From NCBI GenBank assembly GCA_036435485.1, contig CM071598.1, forward strand, positions 121,894,148 to 121,958,147: a stretch of DNA of 64,000 bases, given 5' to 3'. Every line of letters begins with the position of its first letter. Position 1 is the stretch's first letter. The position numbers and the translations under genes were made by a program. This document shows, one piece after another, positions 1 to 9,670 of the stretch. The stretch is from Saposhnikovia divaricata. Taxonomy: Eukaryota; Streptophyta; Magnoliopsida; Apiales; Apiaceae. Below the pieces are notes generated by a model. It saw only the letters and a program-made list of their open reading frames with translations, did no database searches and had not been told where the DNA came from.

Positions 1-733
1 CTTCTGTTAAGGTATCACTTCACTCTCTTGATTCATTTGATAGCTTAGATTCTGATGATATTAGATCTATTCATGTTGAGTTTAAGAATATTATGACTAA
101 TTTCAAAATTCTTGCTAGTGAAAAGATGAACTCAAGGCTAAGAATGATGAATTAGTTAGTAGAAATAATTTTCTTGAATCTGAGTTAATTCAAGTGGAAG
201 AATATAAGTGAAGTTCTGATAAAGCTAAGAATAATTATGGTGTTATTCTTGAGGCTTATGACTATGTCAGAAAAGAACTAGAGGAAGAGAGAGATGTGAT
301 TAAAACCATTAACAATTCCGGTAAAAAGACTGAAGAAATCATTGAAAATCAAATTATTGGTAAAGTTAATGGTTTAGGTTTTGATAAGGCTAGGCAAGAA
401 GATACTGTAGCTATTGTCAATGATGATAGTAAAATTGAAGCTAGCACATCTAAGTCTGAAGGTAAGAAGATAGTTTCTGAACCTAAAAATATTAAATTTG
501 TTGATTCTAAAGGTACCCCAGTTGTGCAGAAAAGAATTAACAATAGCAATTCAGATGAGAGAGTGTTAGAAAAACCTAAGAATGTCAACATAGGTTTTCT
601 AGTCTAAGTCTCAGTTGAAACAGAGACTAGAAAGTATTTTAGAGTCTGGCAAGATCAGAAGAAATAGGAATGGAAAAGAAGGTATTAAAAAAGAGAATAA
701 TTACAAGAATGTACCTGATGCACCTAGGAAGAA

Positions 734-780
734 ATGCTATAAAAGGTAAAAAAAAAAGAAAAAAAAAGATATGCTATAAA
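734..780 (+). repeat. Tiny A-rich insertion with 10-bp flanking duplication
   Basis: The ten bases ATGCTATAAA occur at 734-743 and again at 771-780, flanking 27 bases that are almost pure A (744-770). This looks like a retroposed tail with its target-site duplication. Replication slippage is the alternative. Confidence 0.55.
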
Positions 781-791
781 TGTGGAAATCA

Positions 792-2490
792 ATTTAATAT
801 GAAAACCACTTAAAGCATTGATCTTTAGAATGAGAGTCGTTCTCTGCCTTCTCTCTAACTTCTCTCTCTTAAACCCTTCTTTAGCCGCCTTTAATTTCTA
901 ACACAAATTCCCATCAGATCTATACAATCGACCTTCATAATTCCATCTTCCATCTCAAATCTCCCACCTATACACCATATTTCTTATTTTATATATATAT
1001 TAGCTATAATAGTTTGGAGAATGAGTCCGAAGAGGGTCTCTTTCTCGCCGGAGGTTAAGGTTTTTCACCTTAGTCATCTTGAGTGTTTGCACGGTGCCTC
1101 TACTACTGAGTTAGTTAAGGGGGAGCTGGTTCCGAAGAAGGTCACTTTTTCACCGGAGGTTAGGGTTTATTACCCTCGTCTTTCTACTGGGTTAGTTAAT
1201 GGGGAGCAGGATTTGTCGACTCAGTCGACTCAGTCCGATAAGAGGTTGCAGCCTACTGGTTGCAAGCAGATGGAGTATGTTTGCGATAGCAACCTTCTGG
1301 CCTCAGATGGTTGTGGGTCTCATCCTCTGGTGGTAAATGCTGAGGTTTCTCTTTGCAAAGAGGAACTTATGAAGAACGGCCGCGAACTGGTCGACGACAG
1401 TCCTGTGAAGGCCTCGGAAGTCCAGTTAGCTGGCGTTAAAGATTTAGGTATGGATTCTTTGGATATGCTAATTAAAATTTCGGATTTGATGGATTCAACT
1501 TCTGCTAATGTTGTTGGTAATGAGGAATTAGACGCTACTTCTAGTATGTTGCCCAAGGACACAACTGATTTGGTAAATCATTTGGGGGGTGTTTGGAATG
1601 GTGGTCCTATTGATACGGAATCTTCTAGGGTTTTGAATGTTTGTGAGGTGGATTCTGCCGTTAAGGTGGATGGTAGAATCCCTCATGTTATTCTTCTAGG
1701 GAGTATGAATTCGGAGACGAAGGATTGTATTTTATTGACTGATATTCTGGTTGAGGATGAGGGAGTGATGCAAAAGCCCCACTCGTCGGTGTTAGAGAGC
1801 CATCTGGGTAAATCTGTTGTTAGGGTTGTTGGTAAGGGTTTTGCTGAAAATTATAATGGTGTTATTGGTAATGACATAGAAAACGCTGTTGGTGGAAAGC
1901 CGCCATTGGGGGCTGATTTGCTGCGCTTTAGCTCAGCGATTCTCAGTGTTTTAGCAATTTCCAAGGATGCGGTTGAAGTTGGTGTGGGTTGGGGGCTCAG
2001 TCATTTTGTAAGGATTGGTGCCCCTGCCGTATATGACTTGGTAATAGGACTTGGTCCTAAAGGGTGGGCGAGTAGGCCTGGCTCTTTGGTAGGAATTGGT
2101 ATGGATATGGTAATGAACAAGATGGGATGTTTATCGGGGTTCAAGCTTTGTCCTGATGGAATTAATTGAAGGTATTGGTTGCATGAAGATAGATGCGGCT
2201 TTTGCACGGCTGGAAGTGTGAGCAGTTTGAAGGGGTTCTCAAGCCGTTATTGGTGGATATGTACGAGGTACTACCATATGCAGTTTACTCAGTTGCACTT
2301 TTTTAGTGCTTGTATTGGGTTCAATTTAGGATTGGTGGAGGCACCAGATTAGGTTTGTTTTTCTATGTTTGTTGATTGTAAAATGACTTAATGTTGTTTG
2401 GCTTTGTTGTCTGAATGTTGATCTCGCGGGGTATGCCCCAGATTTGTGTAAGTTGTTCCTTCTTGGTATAAAATTTAATTAGCAAAAAAA
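792..2490 (+). mobile_element. LINE-like A-tailed retroposon, about 1.7 kb
   Basis: The 14 bases AAATGTGGAAATCA occur at 778-791 and 2491-2504. Removing everything between them restores a continuous gag zinc-knuckle region. The insert ends in an A-run (2484-2492) preceded by a T-rich 3' UTR (about 2350-2480). An A tail plus a long variable-length duplication is the hallmark of target-primed insertion by LINE machinery. The insert has a CT-rich 5' leader (830-1020) and one 382-aa ORF, but no reverse transcriptase. It could be a non-autonomous LINE derivative keeping an ORF1-like gene, or a processed retrogene; I cannot tell which. Confidence 0.8.
1021..2169 (+). CDS. 382-aa hypothetical protein of the A-tailed insert
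   Basis: The open frame runs from ATG at 1021 (context GAGAATGAG) to TGA at 2167-2169. The N-terminus holds two similar blocks, KRVSFSPEV (residues 4-12) and KKVTFSPEV (39-47). Each contains an RVxF-type sequence (RVSF 5-8, KVTF 40-43), the short docking motif known for protein phosphatase 1. The middle is acidic and Val/Ser-rich, and the C-terminus is Gly-rich. I see no zinc knuckle, RNA-binding domain, endonuclease or RT motif. Codon use is unlike the flanking copia gag (more GC, many TTG/GTT). The family is not recognised. Its position in the insert suggests an ORF1-like LINE product or a captured host transcript. Confidence 0.6.
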   Translation: MSPKRVSFSPEVKVFHLSHLECLHGASTTELVKGELVPKKVTFSPEVRVYYPRLSTGLVNGEQDLSTQSTQSDKRLQPTGCKQMEYVCDSNLLASDGCGSHPLVVNAEVSLCKEELMKNGRELVDDSPVKASEVQLAGVKDLGMDSLDMLIKISDLMDSTSANVVGNEELDATSSMLPKDTTDLVNHLGGVWNGGPIDTESSRVLNVCEVDSAVKVDGRIPHVILLGSMNSETKDCILLTDILVEDEGVMQKPHSSVLESHLGKSVVRVVGKGFAENYNGVIGNDIENAVGGKPPLGADLLRFSSAILSVLAISKDAVEVGVGWGLSHFVRIGAPAVYDLVIGLGPKGWASRPGSLVGIGMDMVMNKMGCLSGFKLCPDGIN

Positions 2491-2830
2491 AAATGTGGAA
2501 ATCATAATCATTTGGCCCTAGACTGCAATCAAAAACCTTGTTGGAAAACTGAGTCCAGATTCCCCAAGACTCAGAGAATTCAATACCAACCACAAGAACC
2601 CTGTTATCATTGTGGTAGTTTACTTCATTCCATTTATATGTGTAAGGAATATCATGAACTGTATTATGACTATTATTCTCTGAAATCTGAAACTCCTAGT
2701 CACAAACAGTTTATGAAATCTAAGTCTAAGGTTGACTCTGCAACAGGTAAATCAAAAGCAAAATCTTCAAAGCCTGTTGGTTCAAAGGTTAGTAAGAAAG
2801 AATCCAATCAAAGTTGGGTCCTAAAAAATT

Positions 2831-2857
2831 CTAACTAGCTACTTTTTGTTTGCAGGG
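2831..2857 (+). promoter_or_regulatory. Splice-acceptor-like signal at Cop1 gag/pol junction
   Basis: CTAAC (2831-2835, a match to the plant branch-point consensus CTRAY) is followed by a T-rich tract and TTTGCAG, with AG at 2854-2855. It lies immediately after the gag stop. The pol frame opens at the base after the AG, in codon phase 0. The same arrangement occurs in Cop2 and Cop4. Confidence 0.5.
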
Positions 2858-5800
2858 CACTAGAAAGAAGCATTCAATTATCTTGGACAGTGGATGCTCT
2901 GGACATATGACTGGAAAGAAGTCCCTGCTTACAAAGTTTGAGAGGAAAGCTGGCCCAGTAATATCCTTTTGAGATGGCAACAAAGGAGAAACTCTGGGAT
3001 ATGGCTCAATTATTTTGGGGATTGTCATCATAGAAAATGTAGTAGGGGTTGAAGGCTTGAAACACACACTTTTAAGCATAAGTCAACTGGGTGATAAGGG
3101 TTACCAATCAATCTTTGACAGTAAAGGATGCAAAATCTTGAATATGAAGAATGGAGACATTGTTCAGACTGGTCAGAGACATGGTAACATATATGAAGCC
3201 AGCTTGAGTGACACATCTAAGGGAACTGTCAGATGTCTTTACAGCAAGGCATCAAATGATGAAAGCTGGAACTGGCACAAGAAGCTCTCACATCTCAACT
3301 TCAAGAAGCTTAATCAACTTGTTAAGCATCATCTGGTGAGAGGCCTACCTCAGGCAAACTATGTGCAAGATGGACTTTGTGATGCTTGTTAGCTTGGTAA
3401 ACAAAGAAGAACCACTTTCAAGAGCAAGACAGAAAATTCAATTACTGAACCATTTCACATGCTACATCTGGATTTATTTGGTCCAGTAAACATTATGTCT
3501 ATCAACAAGAAAAGATATGCTCTAGTTATAGTGGATGATTACACAAGGTTCACATGGGTATTCTTTCTACAAAAAAAGGATGAAGCTCCTCAGCAAATCA
3601 TTGAACTTGTCAAGAATATTCAAAATAGCTCTGAGTACAAGGTCAAAGTGCTCAGAAGTGACAATGGTACAGAATTTAAGAATTCTACAGTGGAGGAGTA
3701 TTGTGTAGACAATGGAATTACTCAGCAGTTTTGTCCACTGGAACACCTCAGCAGAATGGTGTAGTAGAAAGAAAGAACAGAACTCTCATAGAGGCAGCAA
3801 GAACCATGCTTGCAGATGCAAAGCTTCCAACCTATTTCTGGGCAGAAGCTATAAACACTGCATGTTTCACTCAAAACTGTACCTTGGTAAATGCTCATGG
3901 TAAGACTCCCTATGAGATGATCAAAGGAAAGAAACCAAGTGTGAAATACTTTCACATCTTTGGATGCAAATGCTATGTCCTGAAAGTTCATCCAGAACAA
4001 CTTGGGAAATTTGAAGCCAAATCGGATGAAGCAATCTTTCTAGGATATTCAGCATCAAAGGCCTTCAAAGTATACAATCTCAGAACTCACATTGTTATGG
4101 AATCAATTCATGTTGCATTTGATGATAAGAAGTTTGGAAATTTGCAAACTGATGAAAGCCATGACAATCTGGAATTTGAAAATCTTAAGTATTCTGAGAT
4201 TCTCCCCAGTGATGATGAAGGTTCTCCAGAGGAAATCTCTATTGCTTCTCAAAGGAATGCTACTGTTGAGGGGGAGCAATTCAATCAAGGAGAACACAGT
4301 ACTGGTCAGGATCAGACTAGTCTTTCAGAGTCTACTTCATCAGGAATTGATCCTTCAGAGTCTAATGAAGGAAGATCAGAAACTAACAGCAGTATTGAAT
4401 CCACTGATTCTACTGATCAAGGGGGAGCTTTTGAAGGAAATGAACACTCTTCTACAAGAAATACCACTAACTTAGGGGGAGAGTCTAGCAGGAACAATCT
4501 ACCACCTGTTAGAAAATGGACAAGGGATCATACTGAAGATTTGATTATTGGTGATCCAAATAGTGGTGTTCGAACTAGAAGATCAATTCAAAATGAATGC
4601 TTGTACAGTTGTTTTCTCTCAAAGAATGAACCTAAAAAGGTTGAAGAAGCCTTATAGGATCCTGATTGGGTAATAGCAATGCAAGAAGAATTGAATGAGT
4701 TTGAGAGGAACAAAGTGTGGAAACTGGTACCTAGACCTAAAAATAGATCTATTGTTGGTGCTAAATGGGTTTTCAGAAACAAGCTAGATGAATCTGGTAT
4801 GATTGTAAGAAACAAAGCAAGACTGGTGGCCAAGGGTTATTCTCAGGAAGAAGGAATGGACTATGATGAAACCTTTGCACCTGTAGCAAGATTGGAAGCA
4901 ATCAGAATGTTTCTTGCATTTGCAGCTCATTCAAAATTCAAGGTATACCAGATGGATGTAAAGAGTGCTTTTCTAAATGGCAAGCTTGATGAGGAAGTGT
5001 ATGCGGAACAACCACCTGGTTTTGTTGATCCAAAGTTTCCAAATCATGTCTACAAAATTGACAAGGCACTCTATGGACTAAAACAGGCACCAAGAGCATG
5101 GTATGAGACTTTGTCTAAATTTCTTCTTGAAAATGGCTTCACAAGAGGTACAATTGACAAAACTCTATCCTTTAGAAAGATAAAAGGTGATTTGCTTTTA
5201 GTTCAAGTTTATGTTGATGATATTATATTTGGCTCTACTAATGAAAAGTTATGTGCTAAGTTTAGCAAGCTTACGCAGTCTAAGTATTAGATGAGCATGA
5301 TGGGTGAACTAAATTACTTTTTAGGCTTGCAGGTCAAACAGACTGAGACTGGTATTTTCATTAATCAGTCAAAGTATATCAAAGATCTTTTAAAAAGGTT
5401 TGACTTTCAAAATTGTAGAATTGCAAAGACACCCATGGCAACAACCACTAAGCTAGACTCTGATCCTAAGGGAAAGAGTGTTGACAACACTAGCTATAGA
5501 GGCATGATAGGTTCACTGTTATATCTAACTGCAAGTAGACCAGATATAATGTTCTCTACCTGTTTATGTGCAAGATTCCAAAGTGATCCTAAGGAATCTC
5601 ATTTAATTGTTGCGAAGAGAATTTTTAGATATCTCAAGGGAACTCCAAATCTTGGTTTGTGGTATCCAAGAGAATCTGATTTCTCCCTAATTGGCTATTC
5701 GGACTCTATATGCAAGGTGTAAAATAGACAGGAAAAGCACTACAGGTACATGTCAATTCTTGGGAAACAGATTGATTTCTTGGGCAAGCAAGAAGCAGCA

Positions 5801-6149
5801 ATCAGTTTCAACCTCAACTGCAGAAGCTGAATACATTGCAGCAGGCAGTTGTTGTGCTCAACTCCTTTGGATAAGAAATCAGTTGATGGATTATGGTATG
5901 ACACTTAGTAATATTCCTATGTTTTGTAATAATACTAGTGCTATCAAAATTACAGAAAATCCAGTTCAACACTCAAGGACTAAGCACATTGATGTCAGGT
6001 ATCATTTTATTAGAGAACATATTGAAAATGGTACTGTGGAACTTCATTTTATTCCTACTGACAAACAGCTTGCAGATATTCTAACTAAACCACTTGATGA
6101 GGCTACATTCATTAGATTGGTTAGTGAGTTAGGAATGTTAAATTTTTAG
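2856..6149 (+). pseudogene. Cop1 pol (protease, integrase, RT, RNase H), broken
   Basis: Domains in order: aspartic protease (LDSGCSGHMTG, about 2880), integrase HHCC finger (3280-3400), integrase core (HLDLFGPVN, RSDNGTEFKN), variable Ser/Thr/acidic linker (4150-4500), reverse transcriptase (WKLVPRPK to YVDDIIFGST, 4720-5240) and RNase H (KIDRKSTTGT, AEAEYIAAGS, TKHIDVRYHF). This is the copia order, with integrase before RT. Lesions: a stop near 2972, TAG at 3390-3392, a one-base loss near 3735 in the integrase, TAG at 4655-4657, TAG at 5288-5290, and a deletion near 5710 at the start of RNase H. Length and motifs closely follow the intact pol of Cop2. Confidence 0.92.
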
Positions 6150-7691
6150 ATCTTTAACATCTGCACAAGTAGCAAGGTATGTTGTTTCAGCTTATAGACT
6201 TGATATTTTTGTCAGGATCTATACTTGATTGTTAAATGCTTAAGCTGTAACACTTTGATAAATTACAGTATGATAGACTTGTTAATAAACATCAGGATTG
6301 CTATCAGTATGCTGACGTCATCAGTATTGACATTAGGATTGTATCGTCAGTATCATGATTGTGAAATTTATGTGTCTTATTGTTTCAAATTCTGAAGTTC
6401 ATGTTATTTAGTGGTTCAATTCAGAGTTTTGTTAAGTCTATGTTAGCAAATTTTATTACATGCATACTGATAATTTAAATCATTATTCATGTCAGTCAAT
6501 AAACAACGATAGACAAGTAGATATTAAGAAAACTTGTATTTTTATTAATCAAAAGCATTACATACATAAAAATGAAATACAATTCTTCTTTTTATCTAAC
6601 TACTACTGATAATTCTATTCTTGTCTAAAGTTGTTGTTGCTTCAATCCTCAACAATTGACTTCAGGACAAGGAGCATCTCAAGATTGGATTCCTTGTCTG
6701 GGCGACTTGAATGAAAGCAGCTGACTCATCTTCATGCTTATTGAAGAAGATGAATAGCATCTCCATCAAGATCAACCTCAGACTCTTCACCAAATTCTTC
6801 ATCCTCAAGGTGTGAAGAGATTAGAGGAGGATTGTATCCAACTGGACAACTGGTAGATGTTTTAGAGGAGATTCGTGGAAATCATCTGGGTTAAGATCAA
6901 CCATATCTGACTTGAAGAGAAAAGTCATCTCTTCTAAGAGATAGTTCACTTGCTCCTGATCATCAAGAGTAAAGAACTTCTCAGTGGTAATGAACCAAAA
7001 GCTATGGTTCATATGAAGAATTGGGTTGAAAGCCATGATGGAAAGAGAAAAGAATGAAAAGGTTTTGGAGAATGGCATACGACGTTGATTTCTTTAATAG
7101 AAAGACGTGGGAAGCTGAACAGTCATTTTGGGAGATATCAATGCATTCAGTCATAATTATGTGTGACTGTAATTCTTGTATTTTCAAAAAATATTGAATG
7201 AATTTAACCAATTGATTTTGTTATTTCTTTTACAGGTAAAAGAAAATGCCATGTGGAAACTTCATTTAGTCTTTGGAATCAGGATGATATTGATCAAGAA
7301 TACAAGTGTGTTCACGTCAGGATTAGTAATTCTTTTTATTCAGAAATCACATTGAATCGTGTGATTATCCTGATGAGAAGATCACATTAGGAAAAGGAAG
7401 CTGATCAGTATTGATTTTTATCTTGATTTTACCTTGATTTATTTACTTGATGTTATTTTTGGATTTTATTTTCCAAAAGTCGTGGGTAACTGCATTTATC
7501 AGGGACTGACACCTGTCAACCTACGTGTGAACGTGGGATAATGGGTCTGAAGGATTTTTGAAATATAATTATTTTGACACTCTAATCGTAAAATTGCTTA
7601 CTCTAATTTCATTCTCTAAAGCAAAAACACTCTCGAGTTCTCAAAATCACTAATCAATTTCAAAGATTACTTAAGTTCTTTTCAGTTCAAA
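6150..7691 (+). promoter_or_regulatory. Cop1 pol-ORF3 spacer with putative internal promoter
   Basis: There is no sense-strand gene for 1.5 kb. Copies of ATCAGGAT or its complement (6288, 7277, 7364) and relatives recur; the same motif is repeated in the Cop1 LTR (25670-25760). A TATA-like TATAATTA lies at 7564-7571, about 120 bases before the ORF3 start, followed by a CT-rich leader (7590-7690). This is consistent with a separate ORF3 promoter, which is my inference. An antisense ORF occupies 6738-7078. Confidence 0.4.
6738..7078 (-). pseudogene. Antisense small ORF in Cop1 spacer, probably frameshifted
   Basis: On the minus strand an ATG at 7078 (or 7034, giving MAFNPILHMNHSFWF) opens a frame that stops at 6821. 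The next frame continues from about 6845 as an acidic segment (HLEDEEFGEESEVDLDGDA) to TAA at 6738-6740. Together they would encode roughly 100 residues: an N-terminal hydrophobic/aromatic part, a Leu/Glu-rich middle and an acidic tail. I recognise no family. It lies antisense between pol and ORF3, a place where some plant LTR elements keep antisense genes. The frameshift could also be an intron. Confidence 0.35.
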
Positions 7692-9670
7692 ATGGCAACT
7701 CAAAGAAGACTACCCAAATCAGTAACTTTCAAGTTTGGTGACTTTGATTTTATGATGAACAATCATGTTGCAGCTATCACCAACAAGGAAGGGGTGTCAA
7801 CCGATTTTCACCCGATAATGGACTTTATGGCAAAAGGACCATTAAGCTATGCCTTGACAGCATCTCCACAAATTAATCAAGTAGCTGTTTCACAAGATTG
7901 GGAGAATGTTGAGGTAATTGATTCTACTCAGAGTCAATCAGGTAAGATTGTTCTACACTTAGGACAAGACTCATTTGATCTTACTGAATCTGTTGTTAAT
8001 TCAGTACTTCGCTTACCTATTAGTACGAATTTTGAGAATGTACCATTTGATGGTGATGTGAGAACTATGTTATCTAAATTAGGTTATGATGGACCTCTAG
8101 ATAACATGAGCCAGTTAAATAGATCTTTTCTTAGGAAAGAATGGTCTTTCTTCTTTGATCAAATTGTTAAATGTTTTACTGGTAAATGTAGTTCTTTTCA
8201 ACAAATTACTGCTGTTACATCACATATTGCATATGCCTTGCTTTATAACAGAGTAATTAATTTTGGTCACATTATCTTAAGTCAGATGTGTATTAAACTT
8301 GGGTCAAGAGATCATGACAGGAATATGGTTTATTATCACAGATTCATGCAACTGTTTATTAACCATTTCATTCCTAATGTTGAAGCTAGATTTGGTAGAG
8401 AATATTGTGTTTCTTCTTATGTACAGCAAAAGAGAATTTTCTCTGACATTACAAAGAAGGACAGTGAAAAGAATCTAGATGAAATACCTGCATTACACTA
8501 TCCAAATCATGTTCAGGTACTTCTAAGAACTCATCTTCCTACTATCTATAATTCTTCTTTCTTTGGTGGTGAAATGACTCAGGAATCTCAATTGGAGGAG
8601 AACCCCCCTGTGTCTACCCAAGTAGCCAAAAACATTATAGTCTCTGAAACAATTCTAGAACCAAATTTTGATCCACAGCCTATTGTTTCAAAGAAGCCAA
8701 CCTCTGGTGTTTCTCAAAAGACATCAGTTGTAAGGAAGAGAAGAGTTGTTATTTCAAGTAGTAGTTCTAGTGAAGATGATGATAATATATCTTTGCTGAG
8801 AGAGCATAATTGAAGGCTGCAATTCAACTTTCTAAGCTAGGACAAAGAGATGGAACACCTAGTCACAGCCAGGCTTCAGTCTCCCAAAAGGCTGTAGTTC
8901 TTAAAAAGGGAAAACAATTACTGGATACTGTCTCTCAAAAGACTGTGTCTATTGAAAAAAAATCTCATTCCAAGATCATTTCTGTGTCTACACCTCTTGA
9001 GTCTTCTCAAGACAAATCTGTTGCTCACTATACTAGGAGAACAAGGAGAAAGATTCATTTGTCACCTACACACACAGTGTCAAGTCCAACTAACATTATG
9101 CAGGTCTCTACAAATAATGCTATATCCATGTCAGTATCTGGCAAGAGAGATCTGGATCTTGATTCTTCATGGGAAACTACATTGACATACAGACTGGCTA
9201 TGGAACTTATTTCTCTGAAAGTGAAGCTTTCCAGGCCTGTTCTAGATTTTCTGATTGAAAGAGTCCCCACACTTTCATTTCCTGAAGAATATGTACTGTT
9301 ACATGAAAGACTTGATTTAATGAAGACGTATTTCTATGTATCAGTCAGAAAGGAGTTACACAAGAAATTTGGACTTCCTAAGCATGTTGCACTTCAATCA
9401 CTTCATGCATATCTATTTGACAAGGATGTCATTGTTGAAGATGCTTCAGCTCAAGGTGAACAAGAGGAGGTAAGATAGAGGGAAGCAGTCAACAGAAGAT
9501 ACTATTACACCAGTGGTGAATAGTGGAATAGATCAGATCACAGTCACTGCAGCACAAGAACCATCTAGTCAGAGGTTGGATGACTCAGGAACTGTGATTG
9601 ATGATGCTGAAAGGTCTTTTGTGATGACTGAAATTGCAAATGAGAAACCCTATGATATGGGAGGAATGAC

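Larger units (their letters stand above)
1..2838 (+). pseudogene. Cop1 gag C-terminal half, disrupted
   Basis: The first part reads as a Lys/Glu-rich coiled coil like the middle of the Cop2 gag, open at 296-607 with stops before and after. The coding resumes at 2505-2838 with a Cys-rich motif (CYHCGSLLHSIYMC, CX2CX4HX4C), the last zinc knuckle of this gag type. A preceding zinc knuckle is split by the retroposon at 792-2490. The terminal stop is TAG at 2836-2838. Gag would coat genomic RNA in virus-like particles. This copy is broken by the insertion, by frameshifts near 130 and 600, and by early stops. Confidence 0.85.

Noticed and set aside
3712..4475. Second-frame ORFs inside Cop1 pol
   Set aside because: They overlap clearly conserved integrase and linker coding in the other frame.
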